Source of the DNA: a virus
Virus record (IMG/VR): IMGVR_UViG_3300028837_001532
Span: 1 to 27,961 of that record
Strand: one strand, 5' to 3'
DNA: 27,961 nucleotides
Part shown: in pieces, positions 1 to 6,671 of the stretch
How positions within the stretch are numbered: position 1 is the first letter of the stretch
Layout of the letters: every line of letters starts with the position of its first letter
Position numbers and translations under genes: made by a program
Notes under the pieces: model-generated
What the model was told of the DNA's origin: nothing
The model's database searches: none
The model's input: only the letters and a program-made list of their open reading frames with translations

Positions 1-29
1 CTTTAGAAGAAGAGAGACCTCAAGAATGA
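1..29 (+). CDS. 3' end of upstream gene (partial)
   Basis: The frame from base 3 reads LEEERPQE and stops with TGA at 27-29, overlapping the ATG at 26 in an ATGA junction. Such overlaps are typical of coupled phage tail genes. In Mu-like phages the gene before gp45 encodes the baseplate hub protein gp44, so this could be its acidic C-terminus, but eight residues cannot identify a family. Confidence 0.35.
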
Positions 30-607
30 TTAATGAAGTAATTAATAAACTACAAAATATTGTTAAGTATGCGTTTATAACATTAGTTTCTAAAGATGAT
101 AAAGTTGAAGCCCATCAAGCAAAAGTACAGTATCAAGGAAGACAGGCAACTGTAAATATAATGTATCCGTACGGATTAGCAGCTAATGCTCCTTCAAAAA
201 GTTTAGTTTTATTATTTAGTGTTGGAGGTCAGGAGGCGAATAGAGCTGGTATAGTTTCAGCTACTTTAATAAGACCTAAAGATTTAAAGGAAGGCGAAGT
301 AGTTATTGGTAACTTTGTAACGAAGGCGACTATTAAATTTAATGAAGACGGAAGTATTGATGTAATAGGAAAAGGAGATATTAATATAACTGCTGAAAGT
401 GGAGACGTTAATATCGAATCTAAAAATGGAAAAGTATCTGTAACAGCCGATGATGATGTTGATGTAAAAGCTAATACTGTTAATGTTGATGCTTCACAAA
501 CAAATTTAGGAGTTGGAGGAAAAAAAATAGCATTAGATGGCGATAAAGTAGTAACGGTAGGTTCTGATCTTGTTATTCAAGCTACAGGAATAAATACAAG
601 TATTTAA
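26..607 (+). CDS. Baseplate spike protein, Mu gp45-like (baseplate assembly protein V)
   Basis: This 193-residue protein has the length and layout of Mu gp45, the trimeric membrane-piercing tip of the contractile tail. Residues about 25-95 form the OB-like domain (AKVQYQGRQATV, then LLFSVGGQEANRAGIV). Residues about 100-190 are short beta-strand repeats rich in G, D, N, I and V (GDINI, GDVNI, DDVDVKA), as expected of an intertwined beta-helical spike. The start overlaps the preceding stop (ATGA). Genes for gp46-, gp47- and gp48-like proteins follow in the canonical Mu order, which strongly supports the call. The family is recognised by pattern and synteny, not by a database search. Confidence 0.85.
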   Translation: MINEVINKLQNIVKYAFITLVSKDDKVEAHQAKVQYQGRQATVNIMYPYGLAANAPSKSLVLLFSVGGQEANRAGIVSATLIRPKDLKEGEVVIGNFVTKATIKFNEDGSIDVIGKGDINITAESGDVNIESKNGKVSVTADDDVDVKANTVNVDASQTNLGVGGKKIALDGDKVVTVGSDLVIQATGINTSI

Positions 608-623
608 TTATAGAGAAAAATAA

Positions 624-1058
624 ATGACTAAACCGGTAATTCCAGGCGTTGATTTTAAACTCTTTAAAGTAGGTAATAGATATGATATAGGTATTACCGA
701 AGAAGGGGATATTGCGACTGTTAATAGTTTTGACACAGCACTTTTAATGTCTGTATTATGTGAAAGACGGGCTGATGAATCAGAGATACAAAATCCTCTA
801 TATAGACGTGGTTATTGGGGTAATGAGTTATCTGATATTGAAGGTTTCGAAATAGGTTCAAAACTTTGGTTATTGCAATATGCTATTAAAGATAATATAA
901 CGTTAAGTAAAGCTAAAGATTATAGTTATAATGGAACAGAGTGGTTTATAGAAGATAATTATTTAACAGCTATAAATGTTAATACTTTTTATGACGAGTC
1001 TTCCGCATTAAACATTAAATTATTTAGAAGAATGGGGTGCAACGATAGGTGTTACTAG
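624..1058 (+). CDS. Baseplate protein, Mu gp46-like (T4 gp25-like), altered C-terminus
   Basis: This is the wedge component next to the tail tube in contractile tails. Family signatures are the GYWGNE motif (residues 63-68), GSKLWLL (78-84) and the late beta strand LNIKLFRR (129-136). After residue 136 the product reads MGCNDRCY and stops. In the +1 frame across the same bases the DNA reads TLNYLEEWGATIGVTR, which is typical inner sequence of gp47. The last residues here therefore look like out-of-frame gp47 sequence, and the true gp46 C-terminus seems lost with the gp47 start. The frame begins 17 bases after the spike gene. Confidence 0.75.
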   Translation: MTKPVIPGVDFKLFKVGNRYDIGITEEGDIATVNSFDTALLMSVLCERRADESEIQNPLYRRGYWGNELSDIEGFEIGSKLWLLQYAIKDNITLSKAKDYSYNGTEWFIEDNYLTAINVNTFYDESSALNIKLFRRMGCNDRCY

Positions 1059-1086
1059 ATTAAGTGCAGAGCAATCTCGTGGAGAG

Positions 1087-2163
1087 ATGACTATTCAAGG
1101 AACGGTTGGAGTAGTAATTCCGGTAAATACATCGTTCCAGGCCAGTAGTCAAAATGAATACGTTTCTACATTAGAATCAGTTGTTAATACTTATGTTATT
1201 CAAATAACGACTTTAACATTTAACGGCGCTACAGGATTAGCAAAAGCTGTTACATCTACAGATCATGGTTTAGCTCCAGGAATTTTAGTAGATATTAGCG
1301 GTGCTTTAAACCCAGAATATAATGTCACAGGGGTAAATGTTCAGACTGTAATAGACGAAGTTACATTTGAATATCCAATAACCGGAACTCCTGTATCCCC
1401 TGATTTAGGTGTTAGTAAATTAGTTGGATATGACGCTGCCTGGATAGAATTTGGATCAGTAGAAACTGGTGAAGACACAAATTTAGATTTAGGGGAATCT
1501 CTTAATATAACTAATCCTATAGTTAATTTAGAAAGTACCGGTTACGTCCAATTTGGAGGCGCTATAGGAGGAAAAGATGTTGAAGGTGACGATAACTATA
1601 GAGAAAGAGTTTTAGACGCGTGGCAGAGCTGGAAAGGGTCTTTTAATGTATCTTTTGTAGAGTTTATAACTAAATCAGTAAGCAGTGATATCACAAGAGT
1701 ATGGATATTTCCATTTACAATTGATGATATAGCATCATTGGCAGGCACAGTAGAAGTGTATTTCACAACTGATAATTTAAGTAATATTATACCTTCTCTA
1801 AGTCTTGTTAACGAAGTAAAGGCAAGATTAGAAGAAGTTAGAACTGTTTGCGCTAAAGTCGTTGTCGCTGCTCCAACACCTCAAGTTATAAATTTTACGT
1901 TTACATCAATTACACCTGATACTTCTTCTATGCGGCAAGCTATCGAAGATCAATTAATAGCATTCTTTCAAGATAATTCCTATGTAGCAAAACAGACAGC
2001 GGAGATTATAATTAAAGAAAATGCTTATAAATCTGCTATCTATCAAACAATTGATGATGAGACAGGTAATTTTTTACAGGATTTTACTTTAATTGCTCCA
2101 ACAGGAGACATTACAGCAACACTCAGAGGTCATTTGCCGGTAGTTGGGACTGTTAATTTTTAA
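1087..2163 (+). CDS. Baseplate J-like protein, Mu gp47-like, N-terminus apparently deleted
   Basis: This baseplate wedge protein is recognised from VGVVIPVNTSF (residues 7-17), the GG-rich block with DDNYRERV (157-175) and its place between gp46- and gp48-like genes. Residues about 39-112 are an inserted beta-rich module (TSTDHGLAPG, ALNPEYNVTGV) that recurs in phage structural proteins. Homology clearly continues upstream of this ATG: the same frame is open from 1012 and reads YLEEWGATIGVTR before the ATG, overlapping the gp46-like gene. The first 70-80 residues usual in the family are absent. GGAG at 1081-1084 lies only two bases before the ATG, so the start may be fortuitous. Function is doubtful unless the sequence is misassembled. 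Confidence 0.75.
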   Translation: MTIQGTVGVVIPVNTSFQASSQNEYVSTLESVVNTYVIQITTLTFNGATGLAKAVTSTDHGLAPGILVDISGALNPEYNVTGVNVQTVIDEVTFEYPITGTPVSPDLGVSKLVGYDAAWIEFGSVETGEDTNLDLGESLNITNPIVNLESTGYVQFGGAIGGKDVEGDDNYRERVLDAWQSWKGSFNVSFVEFITKSVSSDITRVWIFPFTIDDIASLAGTVEVYFTTDNLSNIIPSLSLVNEVKARLEEVRTVCAKVVVAAPTPQVINFTFTSITPDTSSMRQAIEDQLIAFFQDNSYVAKQTAEIIIKENAYKSAIYQTIDDETGNFLQDFTLIAPTGDITATLRGHLPVVGTVNF

Positions 2164-2180
2164 TAAAGATTATATAAATT

Positions 2181-2816
2181 ATGACATGTGAATTTTCAAG
2201 AAAAAAATATACAGTAGAACAAGAAGCAGATAGTTTCGCTCATTATCTACCTGGCAGTCCTATTTTTGCGTCTAGATTTATTACTAGTAATTTACGAAAT
2301 TTATTATTAAGTTTTGCATCTGAGCCTTTAAGGTTAGAAAATAAAATAAATGAGCTTTTATGTCAGTATTTTCCTAGAGTTACTACAGAATTAATGACGC
2401 AATGGGAAAAAGCAATAGGGTTGCCTGATACTTGTTTTATTCAAACTGAAGGTTTAGATTTAGAAGAACGGCGCAGACATGTATTATTAAAACTCAAAAC
2501 TAGAATTGTAACTGTTGCTGATTATATTGATCTTGCAAGAAATATTACTCCTCCTCCAGGCGGATATGAGGTTAGAATGATAGAACCTTTTCCTTTTTCT
2601 ACTGGTTTTCCATTAATATTTCCATGGACATTTTTAGATGCTTCAGAAGGCCCTTTTACTGTTATTGTTGAGATTCTAAATGAACCTACAACAGAGTATT
2701 TTCCACTTGAATTCCCTTGGATTTTTGGTAATGTATTTACAGGCATTATTAAATGTATTTTTGAAAAGGTAAAACCAGCGCATATTAAATTTATTTATAG
2801 AGATATTACACTATGA
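2181..2816 (+). CDS. Tail protein, Mu gp48-like (DUF2313 / YmfQ family)
   Basis: The protein has 211 residues, normal for this family, which joins the baseplate wedge to the tail fibres in Mu-like phages. The N-terminal half is helical, with HYLPGSPIF early and LDLEERRRHVLLKLKTR in the middle. This is followed by VADYIDLARNITPPPGGYEV, a pattern seen in the family before its beta-rich C-terminal domain. It starts 17 bases after the gp47-like stop and overlaps the next start by ATGA (2813-2816). The weak upstream ribosome site suggests translational coupling. Confidence 0.8.
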   Translation: MTCEFSRKKYTVEQEADSFAHYLPGSPIFASRFITSNLRNLLLSFASEPLRLENKINELLCQYFPRVTTELMTQWEKAIGLPDTCFIQTEGLDLEERRRHVLLKLKTRIVTVADYIDLARNITPPPGGYEVRMIEPFPFSTGFPLIFPWTFLDASEGPFTVIVEILNEPTTEYFPLEFPWIFGNVFTGIIKCIFEKVKPAHIKFIYRDITL

Positions 2817-2908
2817 AACCATTTCCTACAAAAATTAATGGGTCATTAGAAACCCCTGAAGAATATAAAGCCCACCTCCTCCAGCTCATGCGACTGCTTA
2901 TACATTAA
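2813..2908 (+). pseudogene. 5' fragment of the tail-fibre gene, cut off by a frameshift
   Basis: An ATG overlapping the gp48-like stop opens a 31-codon frame, MKPFPTKINGSLETPEEYKA followed by HLLQLMRLLIH and a stop. In the -1 frame the bases from 2869 read PPPPAHATAYTLTPVS and stay open to 3924. The two halves join sensibly at EEYKA/PPPAHATAYT, so one base seems to be missing in the C/T-rich stretch 2870-2882. No X-XXY-YYZ slippery heptamer is visible, so a mutation or sequencing error is more likely than programmed frameshifting. Confidence 0.65.
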
Positions 2909-3057
2909 CTCCAGTATCAGCACAACAAGGTATTACCGAGTTATTTAACGGCGCACGTGTAAGATTTGTAGCTAATGTTACTTCTGGAAATAATCCTACT
3001 ATAAATGTAAATGCATTAGGCGCTAAATCAATTAAGAAAAATAATGGTCAAGATAAT

Positions 3058-3924
3058 GTGGTGACTGGTGATATGCCGTTAGGCGATCATATTGATTTAG
3101 TATATGTATTAAGTGGAGATTATTGGCTTCTAACTATTAATAGATCACAACATTCAACTGTACTAAATAATTATATTGACGGTTTAAAAATCGAACAAGA
3201 CACTGATACAGATCATGATATTAAAGTTAATCTTGGAATGTGCGCAGATAGCACAAGCACTACTTATATGAAAGTTGTAACTCCTTTTGTTAAACGAATA
3301 GACGCTAATTGGGCAGAAGGAACGGGAGTTGGAGGATTCCCTAGTGGTTTAACATTAGCTATTAATACCTGGTATCACTTTTTCTTAATTAAGAAAAATG
3401 ATGGAACAATAGATGGCGGTTTTGATTCCTCCATAGCAGCAATTAATTTATTAAGCGATGCAGGTTCTTCGTATGAATGGTTTAGACGAATTGGCTCTAT
3501 CAAAACAGGTGATCCTGCAAATATTATAGATTTTATACAAATTGGGAATCGTTTTTTATGGCTTACTCCTATACATGATATAGCAGCAAACAATCCTGGA
3601 ACGAGTATAGTTTCTTATACTCTTAGTATTCCTCTAGGAGTTAATATAATTGCGGTTGCAAATATATGTCTTAAAGAACAGGCCACACTTGTTAATACCC
3701 ATTCTTATTTACACAGTCCTGATGTCAATGATATTGCAGCAGCTACATATACTATGACTACTATTAGAGGAGATCATGATAGAACTGGCTACGCTAAGAA
3801 TTTCACATTATCTAATACTTCTTCTCAAATAGTTAGTAGATTAGATAGATCGGATGCTAATACAACTCTTTATATTATAACTTTAGGTTGGATTGATTTT
3901 CGCGGAAAAAATAATTTAGATTAA
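3058..3924 (+). CDS. Tail fibre protein, main fragment (frame open from 2869)
   Basis: A GTG at 3058 gives 288 residues, but coding sequence clearly continues upstream to 2869 (TPVSAQQGITELFNGARVRF, then TSGNNPTINVNALG). The natural product probably began at 2813 and had about 370 residues. The N-terminal part resembles tail-fibre shaft proteins. The rest is beta-rich and ends in a compact domain (TLYIITLGWIDF) that could be the receptor-binding end. It lies between the gp48-like gene and a likely fibre-assembly gene, the standard position for a fibre. Exact family unknown; the role rests mainly on synteny. Confidence 0.6.
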   Translation: MVTGDMPLGDHIDLVYVLSGDYWLLTINRSQHSTVLNNYIDGLKIEQDTDTDHDIKVNLGMCADSTSTTYMKVVTPFVKRIDANWAEGTGVGGFPSGLTLAINTWYHFFLIKKNDGTIDGGFDSSIAAINLLSDAGSSYEWFRRIGSIKTGDPANIIDFIQIGNRFLWLTPIHDIAANNPGTSIVSYTLSIPLGVNIIAVANICLKEQATLVNTHSYLHSPDVNDIAAATYTMTTIRGDHDRTGYAKNFTLSNTSSQIVSRLDRSDANTTLYIITLGWIDFRGKNNLD

Positions 3925-3938
3925 ATTAGGAGACTATT

Positions 3939-4226
3939 ATGCCTTATATTACTAGAAATGAAAAAAAAGAAATAATTGGAGTTTTTGAGTGTGAGCAATA
4001 TAAAGATCAAGAATATTTAAAAGAAATTCCAGTGTCTTATTATGACGCAGAAAAAAAGAAACAAAAAGCAGAAGAATTATATTTAAAATTAAAAAATTCA
4101 GACTGGATAATAAGAAGACATCACGATCAGAAAGAATTAAAAGTTAAACCTAAACTTTCTGAAAACGAATATAAAAAAATATTAGAAGATAGAGAAAACT
4201 GGCGTAATGAAATAGATAAATTATAA
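3939..4226 (+). CDS. Probable tail fibre assembly protein
   Basis: This small charged protein of 95 residues follows the fibre gene with a good ribosome site (AGGAG, eight bases before ATG). Its C-terminal half has the layout of tail-fibre assembly chaperones: LKNSDWIIRRHHDQ near residue 52, then a segment ending NWRNEIDKL, where family members usually have a Y/W-R-x-x-L ending. Such proteins help the fibre trimerise. It is the last plus-strand gene before a strong terminator. The match is by pattern only. Confidence 0.55.
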   Translation: MPYITRNEKKEIIGVFECEQYKDQEYLKEIPVSYYDAEKKKQKAEELYLKLKNSDWIIRRHHDQKELKVKPKLSENEYKKILEDRENWRNEIDKL

Positions 4227-4276
4227 AAAAATTAAAAAGCATTGGATTTAAATGTATTCAATGCTTTTTAATTTTT
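4226..4276. terminator. Bidirectional intrinsic terminator between convergent genes
   Basis: AAAAATTAAAAAGCATTG (arm ending at 4244) pairs perfectly with CAATGCTTTTTAATTTTT (starting at 4259) across a 14-base loop. The stem is A-rich on one side and T-rich on the other, so it can terminate in both directions. It separates the fibre-assembly gene (plus) from the secreted-protein gene (minus), overlapping the ends of both. Confidence 0.85.
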
Positions 4277-4724
4277 AAAGTGTTTCAAAAATTAATGTTG
4301 CATTTTCTTGTAAACGACCTGCAATAATATAATTTTCATTATTTCCTGTATCATAATTTCTTATCTGTATTTGATCGCCTTTTTTTACAATGACGTTATT
4401 TAAATTTAAATTTATTACTTTACCTTCAATAGCCTTTATATTATTCATAGGAAATTCAAATTGATTTAAATCTTGTATTTTAATTCCTTCAGAATCAATT
4501 AAAGTTATAGATATAATTTCTTTTGTATCACCTTCCAAATTGGGTAAATTTGGACGTATAGAAATGCTTATTTGTTTCAATATAGCATTTACTGGGATAG
4601 GATAATTATATTTTAAATCCTTAGATGTTTCGCAAGGCATACTAAAATTTAAGTAATGAGTTTCACACGCAAAGCAACTTCCTGTTAAGATTAATCCAAA
4701 GAGTAAACAAAGTAATTTTTTCAT
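4275..4724 (-). CDS. Secreted protein of unknown function (signal peptide)
   Basis: The 149-residue product starts MKKLLCLLFGLILTGSCFAC, a clear export signal: positive n-region, hydrophobic core and a cleavage site. Cleavage could be by signal peptidase I after CFA, or at a poor lipobox (TGSC). The mature part looks like a small beta-sandwich (NAILKQISISIRPN, KGDQIQIRNYD). No family is recognised. It is antisense to the tail genes, has a promoter-like sequence upstream and shares a terminator with the fibre-assembly gene. An exported product outside the lysis cassette suggests a lysogenic-conversion or superinfection role; this is inference. Confidence 0.75.
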   Translation of the reverse strand: MKKLLCLLFGLILTGSCFACETHYLNFSMPCETSKDLKYNYPIPVNAILKQISISIRPNLPNLEGDTKEIISITLIDSEGIKIQDLNQFEFPMNNIKAIEGKVINLNLNNVIVKKGDQIQIRNYDTGNNENYIIAGRLQENATLIFETL

Positions 4725-4768
4725 TTTTATTATCCTGTTTTTATATTTGTAAGCTTTTGACTATAAAC

Positions 4769-4797
4769 AGTGTAGTCTATCGGCTATAAAAAGTCAA
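4769..4797 (-). promoter_or_regulatory. Sigma70-like promoter for the secreted-protein gene
   Basis: On the minus strand TTGACT (4792-4797) is followed after 17 bases by TACACT (4769-4774). The -35 matches five of six consensus bases and the spacing is ideal; the -10 is weaker. Transcription would begin near 4762, giving a leader of about 40 bases. It lies at the end of the preceding gene's coding region. Confidence 0.5.
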
Positions 4798-5041
4798 GAG
4801 ATTTTTTTAACGAACTTGTTCTTTTTGGAATTGGAGGAAGATCATTATTTTTATTATAGTTTAAGGAACTTACTCTTTTTAGCACTATTGGTGCAGTATC
4901 AGCGTAAACAGCGATTAAAAAATCACTAAATTTTAAATCTTTTATGTATTCAGTTATGTTGTTATTACTGCCTATTTCTGTAGTTACATTAAATTTTTTA
5001 TATTTTCTTTTCTTTTTTCTTTTTCTGAAGAATTTAAACAT
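4784..5041 (-). CDS. Small basic protein of unknown function
   Basis: This 85-residue product has a strongly basic N-terminus (MFKFFRKRKKKRKYKK), a middle with some hydrophobic residues (FSDFLIAVYADTAPIVL) and a Ser/Lys-rich end (RTSSLKKSLDFL). GAGAGGA seven bases before the ATG is a good ribosome site, and a well-formed promoter lies just upstream. No family is recognised. The basic start could bind nucleic acid or membrane. It is the middle gene of the antisense block in the tail cluster. Confidence 0.6.
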   Translation of the reverse strand: MFKFFRKRKKKRKYKKFNVTTEIGSNNNITEYIKDLKFSDFLIAVYADTAPIVLKRVSSLNYNKNNDLPPIPKRTSSLKKSLDFL

Positions 5042-5055
5042 TTTATCCTCTCTTT

Positions 5056-5084
5056 ATTATGTTTTTAGTCGAATAGAAAGACAA
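5056..5084 (-). promoter_or_regulatory. Sigma70-like promoter for the small basic protein gene
   Basis: On the minus strand TTGTCT (5079-5084) and CATAAT (5056-5061) are 17 bases apart, each close to consensus. The start point would fall near 5049, so the leader is very short and contains only the ribosome site. The -35 overlaps one copy of the 12-bp inverted repeat, which could serve as an operator. Confidence 0.55.
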
Positions 5085-5105
5085 GCTTACAAATGAAAGC
5101 TTAAG

Positions 5106-5131
5106 ATAACCATCTTTTAATTAATGGTTAT
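5106..5131 (-). terminator. Weak stem-loop at the end of the membrane-protein gene
   Basis: ATAACCAT (5106-5113) pairs with ATGGTTAT (5124-5131) across a 10-base loop and overlaps the stop codon of the 5117-6079 gene. There is no clear U-tract downstream on the minus strand, so termination would be inefficient at best. Confidence 0.3.
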
Positions 5132-6079
5132 ATCATTCCATAACAGTTTGTCTGATTCCGTAATTTTTTTGATTTCTTTTTTCTGAGGAGCAAAAAATCT
5201 TTCTTTGCTTCGAAATACAAAATCCGACATCATATCAAAGCCTTCTTTTAGTATTGTAATTGTATCTGATACAGCTGAAAGACACATTAAACTTTCAGGC
5301 GCACCCCAATTATTACAGATTTCTTCTTCAAATATAATTAATTGCCACCAGAAATAGGCACAAACACTTGCTGAAATTATGCTAAGACTGTTTTCTAACA
5401 GACATGTAAATAACTGATTAAACGATTGATTTATGCTAAGACTGGAATTTATTTTTTTCTTTATATTTCTTGTTTCCTCATCATTTAATTTGTACTCATT
5501 GTACTGATTATATAATTTTTCTTTTGTTGCATTGTTTAATGCACTGATAATTTTGCTATGCGTTATTAATCTTTTCTTTGAAAAAGTAAAATAGCACCAT
5601 TTAGAATTTGTTCTTTTAGAATTTGTTCTTTTAGAATTTGTTCTTTTAGAATTTGTTCTTTTAGAATTTATTTTAGATATAAGTAATGTGTTGTTTATCC
5701 TGCATGAAACTGTATTACCTGAAAATACTTTATTTTTTATTTTAATTTCATCGTATACGTTTTCTTTTTTTTCTATTAATCTTTCTAATCCTAGGCGTTT
5801 TCCAAAACGATTTTTATACTTAATATATCCTGATTTAAAATTATAAAAAATTAGTACACTATCCAGTAGAGAAGCAAGTATATCTATATATGCGATACCA
5901 GATGCTATACTTTTTATACTCCCCCTTTTTTTTATTATCCAATACAAAGCATTAGGAAGACGACTAATACCAGTTATTAGTTTTATTCCGCTATACCATT
6001 TTTTCTGCACCATACTTCGAGAAGAACGTGTTTTAGGAAAATCTTTAATATCTATGATAGTTGAGTCATTATATTCCAT
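5117..6079 (-). CDS. Membrane protein of unknown function with NSKRT repeats
   Basis: The product has 320 residues and two hydrophobic stretches long enough to span or embed in a membrane (about 58-79 and 231-250). Between them, residues 138-160 repeat the pentapeptide NSKRT four times, ending NSKW. The rest is Lys/Asn-rich and not recognisable. AAAGGAA precedes the start. It is the first gene of the antisense cargo block and is divergent from the small virion gene at 6318. An exclusion or lysogenic-conversion membrane protein is plausible from context only. Confidence 0.6.
   Translation of the reverse strand: MEYNDSTIIDIKDFPKTRSSRSMVQKKWYSGIKLITGISRLPNALYWIIKKRGSIKSIASGIAYIDILASLLDSVLIFYNFKSGYIKYKNRFGKRLGLERLIEKKENVYDEIKIKNKVFSGNTVSCRINNTLLISKINSKRTNSKRTNSKRTNSKRTNSKWCYFTFSKKRLITHSKIISALNNATKEKLYNQYNEYKLNDEETRNIKKKINSSLSINQSFNQLFTCLLENSLSIISASVCAYFWWQLIIFEEEICNNWGAPESLMCLSAVSDTITILKEGFDMMSDFVFRSKERFFAPQKKEIKKITESDKLLWNDITIN
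5601..5675 (-). repeat. 15-bp in-frame tandem repeat encoding NSKRT
   Basis: TTAGAATTTGTTCTT is repeated at 5601, 5616, 5631 and 5646, with a degenerate fifth unit from 5661. The period is a multiple of three, so copy-number change would lengthen or shorten the protein without breaking the frame. Confidence 0.9.
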
Positions 6080-6317
6080 AGGGGATTCCTTTTTTATTGT
6101 TGTTTTTAAAGAGAATTACTATACTATATAAACCTTAAGAAAGTCTTAAGAATTTTTAATAAAAGTCAAAAAATAAAACCAATTAACCTACTAATAGTTA
6201 ATTCCATATATTTTTATATAATATCTTTTAAAGTATACAAAAACTATTTATTTGCTTATTTCAAAAATATATGGTATTAGAACTGTTAACTATTATAACT
6301 TTATCCGAGATATAAAA
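6080..6317. promoter_or_regulatory. Divergent intergenic region with dyads
   Basis: This holds start signals for the minus-strand membrane-protein gene and the plus-strand gene at 6318. Visible elements are: a 17-bp dyad CTTAAGA-AAG-TCTTAAG at 6134-6150, overlapping a poor minus-strand -35 (AAGACT) with ACTATA boxes (TATAGT on the minus strand) at 6118-6128; AATTAAC...GTTAATT at 6181-6203; a TATAAT at 6217-6222 without a clear -35; and a long imperfect inverted repeat, 6192-6215 with 6263-6295. The dyads could be repressor sites, but none matches a site I know. Confidence 0.4.
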
Positions 6318-6668
6318 ATGGCTAAAAATCATAATTTTATTGGTTTAGTAGTAAATACAATAATTGCTACTATTCCTTCTGGGCAAACAACTTCAACTGT
6401 TATTAATTTGCAGGGTGCTACGCTAAAAACAATAATTTTACCTTCTGCTTTTACAGGAACACAGCTTTTTTTTCAGATATCACCGGACGGTATAACTTTT
6501 TATGACTATTATAACATTGATAATCTAAAAGCATCCATTACATGTTCGCCTAATAGAGCATATGGCTTATTTGCAAATGATCTTTTTTCTATTCAATATT
6601 TAAAAATTATTAGTGGCAGTACTGAAGCGGCAGATAGAGAAATTAAATTAATTACTAGAGGAATTTAA
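6318..6668 (+). CDS. Conserved phage virion-associated protein (function unknown)
   Basis: The ATG at 6318 (MAKNHNFIG) is chosen over an in-frame TTG at 6252 because GAG lies eight bases before it and homologues of this type begin close to the ATIPSGQTTS segment. The 116-residue product has a recognisable pattern seen in many phage structural clusters: SGQTTSTVINLQGATLKTI, LPSAFTGTQLFFQIS.DG, NRAYGL, then IKLITRG. It is predicted to be a small beta-sandwich. Its position directly before the giant tail spike, with three bases between them, suggests a tail-tip or adaptor role; no enzymatic motif is present. Confidence 0.6.
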   Translation: MAKNHNFIGLVVNTIIATIPSGQTTSTVINLQGATLKTIILPSAFTGTQLFFQISPDGITFYDYYNIDNLKASITCSPNRAYGLFANDLFSIQYLKIISGSTEAADREIKLITRGI

Positions 6669-6671
6669 AAG

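Larger units (their letters stand above)
4745..5094. repeat. Pair of 12-bp inverted copies near two minus-strand promoters
   Basis: ATTTGTAAGCTT at 4745-4756 recurs as its reverse complement at 5083-5094. The two copies bracket the gene at 4784-5041. The right copy touches the -35 box of that gene's predicted promoter, and the left copy lies just downstream of the predicted promoter for the secreted-protein gene. A shared regulator site is possible; coincidence in AT-rich DNA cannot be excluded. Confidence 0.4.

Noticed and set aside
2522-2746. 74-codon minus-strand frame opposite the gp48-like gene
   Set aside because: The plus-strand frame has clear family sequence; the antisense frame has no ribosome site.
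2866-2882. Programmed -1 ribosomal frameshift in the tail-fibre gene
   Set aside because: No slippery heptamer or downstream structure is visible, so a plain indel is more likely.
5616-5660. Phase-variable switch at the NSKRT repeat
   Set aside because: The period is 15 bp, so copy-number change keeps the reading frame and cannot switch the gene off.
6252-6317. TTG start extending the small virion protein by 22 residues
   Set aside because: The ATG at 6318 has better ribosome-site spacing, and the extension is AT-rich and overlaps the inverted repeat.
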